Shown: positions 43,448-53,824, counted from the stretch's first letter. The stretch: 64,000 bases of DNA from Oxobacter pfennigii (GCF_001317355.1 NZ_LKET01000068.1:62001-126000), one strand, 5' to 3'. Program-made: numbers and translations. The notes: a model not told the origin generated them from the letters alone.

Positions 43448-43723
43448 TTATTTTCCTATGCTTCGCACTTTTTTTATGGGTATGTTGGCTGTCAGGGCTG
43501 AAATATTTTCATTCCTTCCCTCTCCGTTGCTCAATGTTATTTCTATGTTTTCTTCTTCTATTTCAACATAATCGGATATTACCTTTATAAGATCTCCCTT
43601 TATCATATTGATGAATTGAGGAGGTATATTCGATCTGTCATGTATTAAAATTAGCTTTAATCTTTCTTTTGCAACATCCTTGCTGGCGTTGGCAACTTTA
43701 TTAAAAACTTTTAGTACATCCAC
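43448..43723 (-). CDS. minE: Cell division topological specificity factor MinE
   Basis: The 91-residue protein has an N-terminal membrane and MinD-activating part (KVFNKVANASKDVAKERLKLILIHDRS) and a C-terminal dimerisation domain (IEEENIEITLSNGEGR). It drives MinD release from the membrane so division stays at mid-cell. It lies 15 bp after minD. Confidence 0.93.
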   Translation of the reverse strand: MDVLKVFNKVANASKDVAKERLKLILIHDRSNIPPQFINMIKGDLIKVISDYVEIEEENIEITLSNGEGRNENISALTANIPIKKVRSIGK

Positions 43724-43738
43724 ATTATCATCCTCCTA

Positions 43739-44539
43739 TTAAAGATTCAAAATCTTTTTTATAAATCCTTTGAAAACGTTCCTGTTCTGTTCAAGGTTCA
43801 TAAAAGGAACCTCTTCTCCTAATATTCTCCTTGCAATGTTTCTATATGCCAATCCTGAAGGGGCGTTATCATAAGTTACGACAGGCTCTCCCCTGTTTGT
43901 TGACACTATAATCTTTTCATCATCGGGAATTACACCTAACATTTCAATGGCAAGTATGTCAACCATATCCTCGATGTTTAACATGTCTCCCCGCTTTGTC
44001 ATATCAATCTTAAGCCTGTTTATAATAAGCCTGATTTCTTTTGCTTCCATTCCCTTTGAAACCAAAAGGCCTATGATTCTGTCCGCATCTCTTACGGCAG
44101 AAACCTCGGGTACCGTTACTACAATTGCTTTGTCGGCTCCCGCTATGGCATTTTCAAATCCCCGCTCAATTCCCGCAGGGCAATCAATCAAAACAAATTC
44201 AAATTCTTCCTTAAGTTCTTTTACTATTTTTCTCATCTGGTCAGGCTTGACTGCTGTTTTATCCTTTGTCTGAGCTGTAGGAAGAAGATACAAACCTTCA
44301 AACCTCTTGTCCCTTATCAAGGCTTGCTTGACTCTGCACAGCCCTTCCACTACATCCACAAGGTCATATACCACCCTGTTTTCAAGCCCCATAACAACGT
44401 CAAGGTTTCTCAGGCCGGTATCGGCATCCACCACTACCACCTTCTTGCCCATATTTGCAAGAGCTGTACCTAAATTTGCTGTGGTTGTTGTTTTGCCTAC
44501 CCCGCCTTTTCCGGATGTTACTACATATGCTAAACCCAT
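43739..44539 (-). CDS. minD: Septum-site-determining ATPase MinD
   Basis: The 266-residue deviant Walker ATPase has GKGGVGKTT (residues 10-18), the switch I region DTGLRNLD and switch II DCPAGIE. A C-terminal amphipathic helix (VFKGFIKKILNL) targets the membrane. It recruits MinC to block polar division. Confidence 0.97.
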   Translation of the reverse strand: MGLAYVVTSGKGGVGKTTTTANLGTALANMGKKVVVVDADTGLRNLDVVMGLENRVVYDLVDVVEGLCRVKQALIRDKRFEGLYLLPTAQTKDKTAVKPDQMRKIVKELKEEFEFVLIDCPAGIERGFENAIAGADKAIVVTVPEVSAVRDADRIIGLLVSKGMEAKEIRLIINRLKIDMTKRGDMLNIEDMVDILAIEMLGVIPDDEKIIVSTNRGEPVVTYDNAPSGLAYRNIARRILGEEVPFMNLEQNRNVFKGFIKKILNL

Positions 44540-44566
44540 AAAAATCCCTCCAAAATCTTAATGTAC

Positions 44567-45187
44567 CTATATAAATTTACCGGCAACATATGGTTCGATT
44601 ATTATCATACTGTCCCTGACGCATGCCAGTTCAGGACATTTTGGTTTAATAACCTCGCCATCGGGGTGCCTTGATATTAAGTCCGCTATTCTTAACTGAA
44701 CGGGTTGCAAAGAAAATGCAGCAATTATGGCCTTTTCATTTCCGGTGGCTCCAGCATGGACTACTCCCCTTAAAGTACCAAGGATTATAATATTTCCAGC
44801 TGCCTTAATATGGGCACCGGCATTAACGTCACCTATAATCACGATATTCTCGGAAGACTCAATGTTTTGACCCGAACGTATTGTATTTACGATGAACTTT
44901 GTATTTCCTTCATTGATGCCGTCAAAAACCCTTGGCTTGCTTCTTTCAATTTCTTTGACTTTTACTCCGTAGCTTTCGTAAATCCGCTTCTTGATTTCTA
45001 TTTCTTCTATTTCGTCTGCATAAAAACCATCCATATCCAAAAATATATTCCCGCTTCTGAAAAAATCCTTGGAATTATCAAGTTTTACTCCTATGGCTTT
45101 AACGATAGAATTTAAATCACATTGTCCCTTTACTTTGACAATTACACCGTCCTTTGTCCCTTTAAATACTACGTTCTCGTTCTCCAT
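44567..45187 (-). CDS. minC: Septum-site-determining protein MinC
   Basis: The 206-residue inhibitor of FtsZ polymerisation has an N-terminal domain (1-95) and a C-terminal beta-helix domain with IVIIGDVNAGAHIKAAGNII and ILGTLRGVVHAGATGN, which binds MinD. The ATG at 45187 lies 7 bp after GGAGGT; the ATG two codons upstream abuts the site. Confidence 0.94.
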   Translation of the reverse strand: MENENVVFKGTKDGVIVKVKGQCDLNSIVKAIGVKLDNSKDFFRSGNIFLDMDGFYADEIEEIEIKKRIYESYGVKVKEIERSKPRVFDGINEGNTKFIVNTIRSGQNIESSENIVIIGDVNAGAHIKAAGNIIILGTLRGVVHAGATGNEKAIIAAFSLQPVQLRIADLISRHPDGEVIKPKCPELACVRDSMIIIEPYVAGKFI

Positions 45188-45324
45188 TAGCATACCTCCA
45201 CTGCTGCATCTACTAAATAAATTTCTTCACAAAAGTTATAATTCCTGCATGAAGTTGTAAATTTTGTTTATCTCCTTAAAATAGGGTTTTATATAATTAA
45301 TTAAAAACTAGATGAACTTAACCA

Positions 45325-45366
45325 TAAAAACAGCCCTATAAAACACGTAGTTTATAAGGCTGTTTA
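45325..45366 (-). terminator. Terminator between mrdA and minC
   Basis: AAACAGCC/GGCTGTTT extended by TATAAAC/GTTTTATA forms a long stem, followed on the minus strand by TTTTTAT. It separates the Mre-PBP operon from minCDE. Confidence 0.82.
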
Positions 45367-45370
45367 AAAA

Positions 45371-47788
45371 TTAATTGGTTACATTAACTGCCGGCAGTGT
45401 ATTATCCGGTGCTGTCTGTATTTCATTTGTTACCGGCTGTGCTGCGTTTAATTTGAAGTATTCTTCGTATATTGCCTTTGCAACGTTGGAAGCGCCGTAT
45501 CCGCCGCTTTCGTAAATTACAACAGCTACTGCAATTTCAGGGTTTTCTGCGGGAGCAAAGCCTGCGAACCATGCATAATCATCCCTGCTGCCTGAAGCCT
45601 GTGCCGTACCTGTCTTACCTGCGGTTTTTACTGGGAAGTTACGAAATATAGCTCCTGCGGTACCGCCTTCACCGGTTACGGCGTCCATACCGGCTATTAT
45701 AGTCGATAGAGTATCCGGCTTAAATTCTATTTTTGATAATACTTCGGGCTGTATTTCTTTTACTATTGTACCGTCAGCCTTTGTAATTTCCTTTATAAGG
45801 TGGGGCCTGTATCTTGTTCCGCCGTTTGCAATTGTTGCAATATAACTTGCAATCTGCAGGGGTGTAAATCTGTTTTCACCCTGGCCAATGGAGGCATTCA
45901 ATACCAAACCGGCCCTCGAATACTCATTGTAGGTATCCCTTACTGCCTGAAGTATTCTGCTTCTCATTTTATAGCTTGTAATTCCTGCATCCTTTAGCTT
46001 TGCGCTGTCTCTGTCATTATTTTCAATCATGTATTTTATCAATTCTTTTTGCTCATCCGTCGGAGTGAAGGTGCCAAGCTTGGGATCATAATTGGGCTCG
46101 CTTATTTCCTTCAATACTATAAAATATGAATAGGCTTCAGCTCTCTTTCTCACAGCTTCCTTGTTTGCCACGTCTCCCGGGGATTCATAAATTTCTATAC
46201 CGCTGGGTTCGCTGGCCAGTCCAAAGGATTTTGCATATTTTGATAAATTATCAAGGCCTATCCTTCTTCCTACTTCAAAGAAAAAGTAATTGCAGGAAAC
46301 CTTAAGGGCATCGGTAACATTTAAACGTCCATGGCCTCCTAACTGGTAGTAGTTCCATATCCAGCAGTTTCCGTAAAAACCAGGTACCACCCTGTACTGG
46401 CCTGTATCGTTAATTATGGTTGACGGCGTTATCTCACCTGTCTCCAATCCTGCTATGGCAGAAACCATTTTAAAGGTGGAACCCGGAGGCACTGCTCCCA
46501 TGGTGGCGTAATTGAACATTGGCTTTATTATTCTCTCAGGGTCTACTCCGGGATGCTCGCTATTCTGAGGTATTAGTATCTTTCTTACTTCCTCGTTAAA
46601 GCTTCCGGTAACCGCCATTATGTTTGGGTTATATCCTCCCGGCCTGCTTGCCATAGCCAGTACTTCTCCTGTTTTAACATCTATAACTACAGCTGCCCCT
46701 CTGGTGGCATAAGGATACGCCTTCTTCCCCAGTTCGCCGTTTCTGAGCTTTTGCATTATATCATCAAGGGCATTTTCTGCAACGGCCTGAAGGTTTTTAT
46801 CAAGGGTCAAGACAATATTGTTTCCGGGGATTGGGTCCCTTTTACCCAATTCCTCAACTATCCTTCCATAAGCATCAACTTTGACGGTTCTTCCGCCCTT
46901 TTCACCCCTCAAATCATCCTCTGCATAGGCTTCAATTCCGTCCCTTCCTATTAAATCCACACTTACGTCATATTGTTTATCCTTATATTCCTGAGCTTTT
47001 TCAGCCGGAATTTTTCTTAAGCTTCCTAAAACCAGAGAAGCTAGCTCTCCAGAGGGATAAGTCCTCACCGGTTTTAATTTATAGTCCACGCCGGGAAGAT
47101 AAAGGCCTTTTTCCATTATTTCAAAGGCAGTATCCCTATTTACATACGCAATTTCAACAGGCTTATATGCCATATAGCCCTTGTCTTTAATCATCTGGCG
47201 GATAACCATCATCTGCCTTATAAAGGGTATGTTCTTATGCTCCTCTTCAACGGGCAGTATACTATACTTTTCAACCAAATATTCAAAGGACTGTTTTGCA
47301 TCATAGCTGTCGGGAATCCCGTTGTCTTTTTTCCATCTTGCTGATTGCTTATCTATGTATTCCTGTTTTTTAACTTCATCCTCATAGTTGTTGGGAAAAT
47401 AAAACTTGAAATTATATTCTCCCCCATCTAAGGGTTCAATTGCTATATTAAAGTCGTCGGTTATCTTTTCATTGTTTTTATTTAAAATGTCAACAAGCCT
47501 CTCGATAACAAGCATAAGTTTTTCCTCTTCCTTCTGATCCTGAGGCTTCATCATAAATATGGTATAGCTCTGATTGTTTGTTGCAAGCTCAAAGCCGTTC
47601 CTGTCAGTTATTTTGCCTCTGGGAGCATCATCATCCACCGTTCTTATACTTTTATCCTGGGCGAGCCTTCTGTAATCATCACCCTGAACTATCTGTATGT
47701 CCGCCAGTCTAAGCAATATGGCTGCAAAGGCTATAACAAGAGCAATAGTTACAAAAGTATATCTTGTAAATACTTTTTTATTCTCCAT
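45371..47788 (-). CDS. mrdA: Penicillin-binding protein 2 (class B transpeptidase, elongation)
   Basis: The 805-residue protein has an N-terminal membrane anchor (residues 9-30), a PBP dimerisation domain (about 50-350) and a transpeptidase domain. Active-site motifs are visible: SxxK in PPGSTFKMV, SxN in SCNYFF and KTG in AGKTGTAQA. It cross-links peptidoglycan during rod elongation with RodA and MreBCD. The start at 47788 follows AAAGGTGG. It is longer than E. coli PBP2 (633), with inserts around 590-650. Confidence 0.95.
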   Translation of the reverse strand: MENKKVFTRYTFVTIALVIAFAAILLRLADIQIVQGDDYRRLAQDKSIRTVDDDAPRGKITDRNGFELATNNQSYTIFMMKPQDQKEEEKLMLVIERLVDILNKNNEKITDDFNIAIEPLDGGEYNFKFYFPNNYEDEVKKQEYIDKQSARWKKDNGIPDSYDAKQSFEYLVEKYSILPVEEEHKNIPFIRQMMVIRQMIKDKGYMAYKPVEIAYVNRDTAFEIMEKGLYLPGVDYKLKPVRTYPSGELASLVLGSLRKIPAEKAQEYKDKQYDVSVDLIGRDGIEAYAEDDLRGEKGGRTVKVDAYGRIVEELGKRDPIPGNNIVLTLDKNLQAVAENALDDIMQKLRNGELGKKAYPYATRGAAVVIDVKTGEVLAMASRPGGYNPNIMAVTGSFNEEVRKILIPQNSEHPGVDPERIIKPMFNYATMGAVPPGSTFKMVSAIAGLETGEITPSTIINDTGQYRVVPGFYGNCWIWNYYQLGGHGRLNVTDALKVSCNYFFFEVGRRIGLDNLSKYAKSFGLASEPSGIEIYESPGDVANKEAVRKRAEAYSYFIVLKEISEPNYDPKLGTFTPTDEQKELIKYMIENNDRDSAKLKDAGITSYKMRSRILQAVRDTYNEYSRAGLVLNASIGQGENRFTPLQIASYIATIANGGTRYRPHLIKEITKADGTIVKEIQPEVLSKIEFKPDTLSTIIAGMDAVTGEGGTAGAIFRNFPVKTAGKTGTAQASGSRDDYAWFAGFAPAENPEIAVAVVIYESGGYGASNVAKAIYEEYFKLNAAQPVTNEIQTAPDNTLPAVNVTN

Positions 47789-47804
47789 ATGACCACCTTT
47801 TAAA

Positions 47805-48308
47805 CTAATATTTCCAGGCTTGTTCAGCAAAAATCTTGTTTACGAATTTCACAATATATCTGTAAAAGAGAAATGCCAGAATTGTATTGTATATTGCCTC
47901 GGGAATTATTTTGCTGGTAAGAGCTGTCATTATATCAAGCTCTGTCCTGATGAGATATAAAAACAGATATACAATCATCTCTTTTATTACCGTTCCGGCA
48001 AAAACAAAAAACCCCGGGACAATGACATTATCTTTGTATATTTTCCCCTCTACGCTTCCAATAATAAAAGCAGCAAGCATACAGGATATGGAATTTATAC
48101 CAAAGGCACCCTGAAAGAAAATATCTTCCAGAATACCTCCCCCAATACCTACTATTGTCCCCAGGGGATTACCTTTTATCAAAGTAATGCATATAACGAA
48201 AACCAAAACTATATTCGGCTTGACTCCGAACACTTTTATATATTCAAAGAGGCTGTTTTGAAGCGCTGTTAAAATCAAAAGTAAAAGCGGTATAGCAAAT
48301 TTTTTCAC
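47805..48308 (-). CDS. mreD: Rod shape-determining membrane protein MreD
   Basis: The 167-residue protein has five to six hydrophobic segments and the MreD-like FGVKPNIVLVFVICITLIKG and GGILEDIFFQGAFGINSIS segments. It lies 1 bp after mreC and 16 bp before mrdA. Confidence 0.9.
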   Translation of the reverse strand: MKKFAIPLLLLILTALQNSLFEYIKVFGVKPNIVLVFVICITLIKGNPLGTIVGIGGGILEDIFFQGAFGINSISCMLAAFIIGSVEGKIYKDNVIVPGFFVFAGTVIKEMIVYLFLYLIRTELDIMTALTSKIIPEAIYNTILAFLFYRYIVKFVNKIFAEQAWKY

Positions 48309-48309
48309 A

Positions 48310-49173
48310 TCAATTCTCCTCTTCTACCGGATAATCATCCTCACTTATTGCATTAGTTATTACAAAAACCTCTTCCAGCTTTGTAAAATCAACATACGGC
48401 CTGACAACAGCTGATTTAACAAATTGTGTTGCGTCATCAGCCACTTCGATTACTTCACCAATCTTTATATTTTTAGGAAAATACTTGCTTATACCCGAGG
48501 TGACCACATAATCACCTACGGCAACAGTGGAGTCTGCCGGCAGATACATCATCCTGCAGTTTTTTTCACCGTTAAAGCCGGCAATTCCCTGGATCATCCC
48601 CTGGTCCTGTGTTCTGCTCAATGCACCGCTTACCCTGCTTTTCTCATCTATAATAGATAAAACCTTAGACCAGTTAGGGCCTACTTCCATGACTTGTCCA
48701 ACAAGTCCCTGGCTGGTTACAACAGGATAATACTTTTTAACCCCCTGATTGGCGCCTTTATCGATTATAAAGACATCGTACCAGTTTCCCGTGCCTTTTC
48801 CTGTTACATTGGCTCCTAAATATGTATACTGGGCAAAATTACTTTTGAAATCCAGCATGCCCCGAAGCCTCTCATTTTCAGCCTTTACCGTTTCATAATC
48901 AACCACTTTATTTTCAAGCTCAAGATTTTCAGCCTCGAGCCTGTCATTTTCCTCTTTTATGTTTGAAATGTTGGTGATAAAGCTGAACATATTGCTTATA
49001 CTCTGTCCGCCTTTATATAAATATTTCTGCACCGGGTTTAGCACGTTGCCTACAACCCCTTCAAAAATACTTACCCTGTCTCTTCTTGAGGCTGTCATTC
49101 CTATAAAGACTATAAAAACCACGCTTAACATAATTACAACGACAAGTAACTTGTTCTGCAAAATACGGCGCAT
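48310..49173 (-). CDS. mreC: Rod shape-determining protein MreC
   Basis: The 287-residue protein has an N-terminal membrane anchor (residues 8-28), a coiled coil (about 68-108) and a beta-barrel domain with DVFIIDKGANQGVKKYYPV and GLVGQVMEVGPNWSKVLSI. It connects MreB to the wall synthases. Confidence 0.94.
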   Translation of the reverse strand: MRRILQNKLLVVVIMLSVVFIVFIGMTASRRDRVSIFEGVVGNVLNPVQKYLYKGGQSISNMFSFITNISNIKEENDRLEAENLELENKVVDYETVKAENERLRGMLDFKSNFAQYTYLGANVTGKGTGNWYDVFIIDKGANQGVKKYYPVVTSQGLVGQVMEVGPNWSKVLSIIDEKSRVSGALSRTQDQGMIQGIAGFNGEKNCRMMYLPADSTVAVGDYVVTSGISKYFPKNIKIGEVIEVADDATQFVKSAVVRPYVDFTKLEEVFVITNAISEDDYPVEEEN

Positions 49174-49187
49174 GAGTATACCACTTC

Positions 49188-50219
49188 CTATCTATATTTC
49201 TTTGAAAGGGTCAAAGAACTCATGGAACCTAATTTATCTATGTTATCCAATGCCTTTCCTGCACCGATTGCCACACAATCCAAGGGATCTTCAGCAATGT
49301 TCACCGGCATATCTGTCTCTTCCATTATAAGCTTGTCAAAGCCTTGTAAAAGTGCTCCCCCGCCTGTCAGCATTATGCCTTTATCCATTATATCGGCTGC
49401 AAGCTCGGGAGGTGTTTTCTCCAAGGTCGATTTAATTGCATCGATTATGGCGTTAACCGGCTCGCTTAAGGCTGTGCGAATTTCTGAAGATGTTATGGTT
49501 AGTGTCTTTGGAAGGCCTGTAACCAAATCTCTTCCTCTTATATCCATTGTCTTCTCAGAATCCAGAGGGAAAGCTGAACCTATTTCAATTTTTATCTGCT
49601 CTGCAGTCCTCTCGCCTATCATGATGCTGTACTCACGCTTAACATATGATACGATGGCCTGATCAAACTCATCTCCTGCAATACGCAATGACTTGCTGGT
49701 TACAATTCCGCCTAATGAAATAACGGCAACATCCGTTGTTCCTCCGCCGATATCAACGACCATGCTTCCTGTAGGTTCATCCACAGGAAGGCCGGCTCCA
49801 ATTGCAGCAGCCATGGGTTCGGGAAGAAGATGTACTTCCTTGGCACCCGCCTGCCTTGTCGCCTGTTCTATGGCATTTTTCTCCACCTGTGTAACTCCTG
49901 AAGGATAGCATACAACTATTCTCGGCCTTACGAAGGTACCTTTATTAAGCACCTTTTTAATAAAGTATTTAAGCATGGTCTGGGTCACATCAAAATCTGC
50001 AATAACACCGTCCTTAAGCGGTCGAATTGCAATGATGTTTCCCGGAGTTCTTCCTATCATTTGCTTTGCTTCATTTCCAACAGCCAAGGGCTGTCTTGTA
50101 GTATCGTTTTTAATTGCAACAACGGAAGGCTCCCTAATGACTATTCCCTTCCCTTTTATATATATTAAAGTATTTGCTGTTCCTAAATCTATTCCCATGT
50201 CCTTTGAAAAGCCAAACAT
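49188..50219 (-). CDS. mreB: Actin-like cell shape protein MreB
   Basis: The 343-residue bacterial actin starts with [20 protein letters not shown]. The ATP-binding phosphate loops and the [18 protein letters not shown] motif follow, then [13 protein letters not shown]. It directs wall synthesis along the cylinder. Confidence 0.97.
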   Translation of the reverse strand: MFGFSKDMGIDLGTANTLIYIKGKGIVIREPSVVAIKNDTTRQPLAVGNEAKQMIGRTPGNIIAIRPLKDGVIADFDVTQTMLKYFIKKVLNKGTFVRPRIVVCYPSGVTQVEKNAIEQATRQAGAKEVHLLPEPMAAAIGAGLPVDEPTGSMVVDIGGGTTDVAVISLGGIVTSKSLRIAGDEFDQAIVSYVKREYSIMIGERTAEQIKIEIGSAFPLDSEKTMDIRGRDLVTGLPKTLTITSSEIRTALSEPVNAIIDAIKSTLEKTPPELAADIMDKGIMLTGGGALLQGFDKLIMEETDMPVNIAEDPLDCVAIGAGKALDNIDKLGSMSSLTLSKKYR

Positions 50220-50242
50220 GATGTGTCCCCTTTCCTATGTAT

Positions 50243-50938
50243 CTATATAATATTTTTTTCCTTAAGACTAATATATTTTCCGTCGCCTATTATTATATGG
50301 TCAACTAATTCGATGCCGATTATTTTACCAGCCTCGAATACTCTTCTTGTAATGTTTATGTCCTCCTGGCTGGGGGATGGATCGCCTGAAGGATGATTAT
50401 GGCATATTATAACTGAAGCAGAGGAAGCTTTTATGGCTTCCACAAATATTTCCCTCGGATGAACTATTGACGAATTAAGGCTTCCGATGGAAATGCTCTT
50501 CACATTTATGACCATGTTTTTGGTATTTAAAAGTATAATCTTCAAAAACTCTTTTTTAAGATAGCGCATATCCTCCATAACAAGGTCAGCTGCGTCTTCC
50601 GGAGTTTTTATATATATAGGATCCATATCCTTAAAGGATTTGAATCTTCTCCCCAATTCAAGTGAAGCTTTTATCTGAGATGCTTTTGCAATGCCTATTC
50701 CTTTTATGCTTTGCAGTTCTTCAAAGCTTGAATCATATAGAAACTTTAGCCCGTGTTCATTCTTTAAAATTTTGCTTGCAAGGTTCATTGCAGAATCATT
50801 TTTTGTTCCTGATCTCAATATTATGGCAAGAAGCTCTGTATTTGATAAGGCTTCCGGACCGTATTTGGCCATTCTTTCCCTTGGCCTCTCCTGATTTGGC
50901 ATATCTTTTATAGTAAAAGCTTTGCTTTGGTTATTCAT
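50243..50938 (-). CDS. radC: RadC/JAB-domain protein
   Basis: The 231-residue protein has an N-terminal helix-hairpin-helix region (LQSIKGIGIAKASQIKASLE) and a C-terminal JAB metallo-domain with HNHPSGDPSPSQED. The family is named RadC for historical reasons and a repair role is doubtful. Its place between maf and mreB is conserved in Firmicutes. Confidence 0.93.
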   Translation of the reverse strand: MNNQSKAFTIKDMPNQERPRERMAKYGPEALSNTELLAIILRSGTKNDSAMNLASKILKNEHGLKFLYDSSFEELQSIKGIGIAKASQIKASLELGRRFKSFKDMDPIYIKTPEDAADLVMEDMRYLKKEFLKIILLNTKNMVINVKSISIGSLNSSIVHPREIFVEAIKASSASVIICHNHPSGDPSPSQEDINITRRVFEAGKIIGIELVDHIIIGDGKYISLKEKNII

Positions 50939-50939
50939 A

Positions 50940-51527
50940 CTAAACTCCCGGTTTTAACAGGTTAACACCAAAATCACGCATCAGAACAGACAATTTATAT
51001 ACCGGAAGGCCCATTACGTTAAAATAGCATCCTTCAATCTTTTCAACAATTAAACTGCCTATTCCCTGTATGCCATAGCTGCCTGCTTTATCTGCAGGCT
51101 CTTTGGTGCTTATGTATTGAATTATCTCTTCATCTGTTAATTTCTTTATTTTTACTTTTGTGCTTTCATAGTTAACTGAGTGCCTGTTTCCTTTTACATC
51201 TATGATGCATATGCCGCTGAAAACGTGATGATAGTTTCCCGACAGCTTTTTTAACATGTCAAAGGAATCTTCATTATCCTTCGGCTTTCCCATGATTATA
51301 CCGTTATGGACAACAATTGTATCTGCACCTATTACCAATGCTTCATCGCTTATTCTTTCTGCCACATCAAGAGCTTTCCTATATGCAAGGTGCATCACAA
51401 GCTTTTCCGGCCTTAAAGATAAACTGTTTTCCTCTTCATAATTGCTTTCCACAACCTCAAAGTTTAACCGGATGTTTTGCAATATCTCTTTTCTTCTCGG
51501 AGATTTCGATGCAAGGATAATCCTCAT
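50940..51527 (-). CDS. maf: Maf nucleoside-triphosphate pyrophosphatase
   Basis: The 195-residue protein has the Maf motifs ILASKSPRRKEIL (residues 4-16) and VIGADTIVVHNG, and Lys/Glu residues in YKLSV and EPADKAGSYGIQG. It removes modified or non-canonical nucleotides (dTTP/UTP type). It lies 1 bp upstream of radC. Confidence 0.94.
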   Translation of the reverse strand: MRIILASKSPRRKEILQNIRLNFEVVESNYEEENSLSLRPEKLVMHLAYRKALDVAERISDEALVIGADTIVVHNGIIMGKPKDNEDSFDMLKKLSGNYHHVFSGICIIDVKGNRHSVNYESTKVKIKKLTDEEIIQYISTKEPADKAGSYGIQGIGSLIVEKIEGCYFNVMGLPVYKLSVLMRDFGVNLLKPGV

Positions 51528-51545
51528 TACAATGCCTCCAATATT

Positions 51546-51803
51546 TTAGAAACGTTTGACAAATATAATCAATCCTATAATGAGGCCTATTACGGAGAAA
51601 AAATTTATGCTTATGCTGAACCCCAAAGTAAATGTAACTACTTTTAGATTTATAAGCATAGGCCCCGCACCTATACTGAAACTCTTTGTTAACATTCCGG
51701 GAATATAAGGATCTAATATGTATCCGATAAAACTCCCAATGATACAGCAGGCTACAAGCAGTATGAAAAGACTTGCTGCATTCTTTTGTACCCTTCCTAC
51801 CAA
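51546..51803 (-). CDS. DUF4321 small membrane protein
   Basis: The 85-residue protein has two hydrophobic segments (about 10-30 and 58-82) around GYILDPYIPGML, matching the DUF4321 family encoded upstream of maf in Clostridia. The TTG start follows AAGGGGGA. It is the first gene of the maf-radC-mre-mrdA operon. Confidence 0.78.
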   Translation of the reverse strand: MVGRVQKNAASLFILLVACCIIGSFIGYILDPYIPGMLTKSFSIGAGPMLINLKVVTFTLGFSISINFFSVIGLIIGLIIFVKRF

Positions 51804-51880
51804 TGATTTTTCCCCCTTAAAAGATAATTATTCCACTATATTCCCAAAAATATAGAGTAAAAAATATGTCGTCTATCCTC

Positions 51881-51910
51881 ATAATAGTTTAACATTTTAT
51901 TTATTTTCAA
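51881..51910 (-). promoter_or_regulatory. Likely promoter of the maf-radC-mreBCD-mrdA operon
   Basis: On the minus strand TTGAAA (51910-51905) and TATTAT (51886-51881) have an 18-bp spacer. The DUF4321 start is 78 bp downstream. Confidence 0.5.
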
Positions 51911-52011
51911 ACAAGTGTTGTAAATTTTTTATGTAAAGTAAGAGGCTATTAAATTTCTGCGAAGATAGCCTATCATAAGGCATTTAATACCTTTTAAGGA
52001 AAATATTTTAT

Positions 52012-52962
52012 TTAAATAAGATTGTTATATTGCTCAATTATATCTCTATATATAAATACACATTTTACAATTTCTTCTTCGATTTGACGAATATTATCTA
52101 ATTCGCTCGAAAATATTGTTTTTATTTTATTGAAATTTAAAACTATCTCTTTTAATCCTTCACCGGCATTTGCCTCTATCCCTTGCGTATTATCCAAATA
52201 CCCGGTGATTTTTACTCCTAACTCTTTTATATTTTCTTTGACCTGTACATTTTCAGACCCAAAATCCTCAATACCGCTCAATACATTCAAGGCCTCATCC
52301 AGTGAATCTCCTATACTGTTTATTGTATTGCTAAGAATTATGAATTCTTTCCTGTCCTTCATGTCCTGGGATATTTCTTTTGGTTCTATTCCCATTTCCT
52401 TAATGAGACAAGTATAGCCCTCCTCTTTCAAATCAGAAACTCTTTTTTGAGCAAAGACATTATCAACTCCGATTCCGACTATAACACGGCTGTATTCGTC
52501 CTCATTCAATATGTAAGAAGGCAGATTCTTTTTATTTAGCATGTTCGCCAATGCATTGGCATTTTCCTGGGATGCAAAGGCACCCGCCTGGATCGTTATG
52601 TATCTTCTTTGTTTTATATCCATATATTTTAAAGCTTCCGTCTCTTTTATATCTTTATTAACTTCCTCTTTTACCCCTTCCTTGACTTCTTCCTTTGCTG
52701 CTTCAGAAACTTCCGGCACAGCCTCTCCATTAATCTCTGTTGATGCTTGTACATTTTCTTTTATGGGTTCCTTTATATCTTCATTAAGATATACCGTAGT
52801 TTCATTTTTAGCTGCTCGTGAAAAATAAGGCGTGATTATAAATTGCGAAATCAGATAACCGAAAAAAAGACCTATTACAGGTATCAATAAAACAATGCTG
52901 CCTGTCATAATGCTTTTTCGGGCTTTCTTTCTCAATATAAACTCAAACCTGGTATACTTCAT
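52012..52962 (-). CDS. SPOR-domain membrane protein
   Basis: The 316-residue protein has a cytoplasmic basic start, a membrane segment (about 20-42), an acidic low-complexity linker (60-110), a SPOR domain (about 117-195: YITIQAGAFASQENANALAN) and a C-terminal helical region. SPOR domains bind denuded glycan strands at division sites. It is transcribed toward the maf operon with a 200-bp gap. Confidence 0.85.
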   Translation of the reverse strand: MKYTRFEFILRKKARKSIMTGSIVLLIPVIGLFFGYLISQFIITPYFSRAAKNETTVYLNEDIKEPIKENVQASTEINGEAVPEVSEAAKEEVKEGVKEEVNKDIKETEALKYMDIKQRRYITIQAGAFASQENANALANMLNKKNLPSYILNEDEYSRVIVGIGVDNVFAQKRVSDLKEEGYTCLIKEMGIEPKEISQDMKDRKEFIILSNTINSIGDSLDEALNVLSGIEDFGSENVQVKENIKELGVKITGYLDNTQGIEANAGEGLKEIVLNFNKIKTIFSSELDNIRQIEEEIVKCVFIYRDIIEQYNNLI

Positions 52963-53200
52963 ATCATTTCACCCCATTCCTTTGATTTATGCTGCTTTTT
53001 AATATATATATTCCGGCTTATTAATCATTTTAACATCTACGAGTAAAATATGGTATTATTTTACAATAAATTATTTTAAAGAAAATAAAAGGGATGCAGA
53101 TTCTTATCAACCTCTTGCTTGTTTGGCTTTTTTTATTGATTCTAAACACTGTTGGCTCGTTTACAGTAACCATATATTAGGTTTCTCAATTATCTTTATA

Positions 53201-53247
53201 AAAAAAATATTTCATTTATATTCTTGTTGAATATAAATGAAATATTC
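53201..53247 (-). terminator. Terminator after the acetyltransferase gene
   Basis: An 18-bp perfect stem (GAATATAAATGAAATATT with its complement, 4-nt loop) is followed on the minus strand by a T8 run. The rest of the gap 52963-53200 holds only AT-rich sequence with no clear gene. Confidence 0.88.
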
Positions 53248-53269
53248 TAAAGTTTGTATGCTTATTTAA

Positions 53270-53824
53270 TTACAGCACCATCTTCTGTCTGTAGTACTGC
53301 TTTTTATATTGCTTATGCAAAATGACTAAGTCATAGTTTTTATCATCGATTGTAAAATATCCTTTGGTAACTCTGTGGACGTTGAAACCGTTTTTCTCCC
53401 AGAAATATTTTACATGGATACTGTCATTTACAATACAGGCATAAAAGTTTTTAATATCCAGCTTGTCGTTGAATTCCTTGGTCAAAAGATCAAGGATTTT
53501 CTTTCCCAGCCCGTTGTTCTGGTATGGCCTGTCTATAAGCAGGGACATTATCCATACTTCTCCTTCATCTCTGTAATCTATACGCCCTTTTACAAAGCCT
53601 ATAAATTGTTCGTTTATATTGATGCTTAAGAAAAACTCATGGGCGTTTATCAGGGTTTCAAGATAATTTTCATTCACTTCTTCAAGGGTTATGGGCTTGT
53701 TTATACCCATAGAATATTTATATTGTATATTGCTGCCATTGAGCCATTGTGCTATCACCGAAAGCTGCTTCTTCTCAATATCTTTAATAGTCAGATTTCC
53801 ATCTTTAATAAATAATGACAACAT
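53270..53824 (-). CDS. GNAT-family N-acetyltransferase
   Basis: The 184-residue protein has the GNAT acetyl-CoA site: VWIMSLLIDRPYQNNGLGKKILDLL (motif A with QNNGLG), followed by YFWEKNGFNVHRVTKGYF. The substrate is unknown. The ATG at 53824 is preferred; GGTGAT lies just upstream. Confidence 0.82.
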   Translation of the reverse strand: MLSLFIKDGNLTIKDIEKKQLSVIAQWLNGSNIQYKYSMGINKPITLEEVNENYLETLINAHEFFLSININEQFIGFVKGRIDYRDEGEVWIMSLLIDRPYQNNGLGKKILDLLTKEFNDKLDIKNFYACIVNDSIHVKYFWEKNGFNVHRVTKGYFTIDDKNYDLVILHKQYKKQYYRQKMVL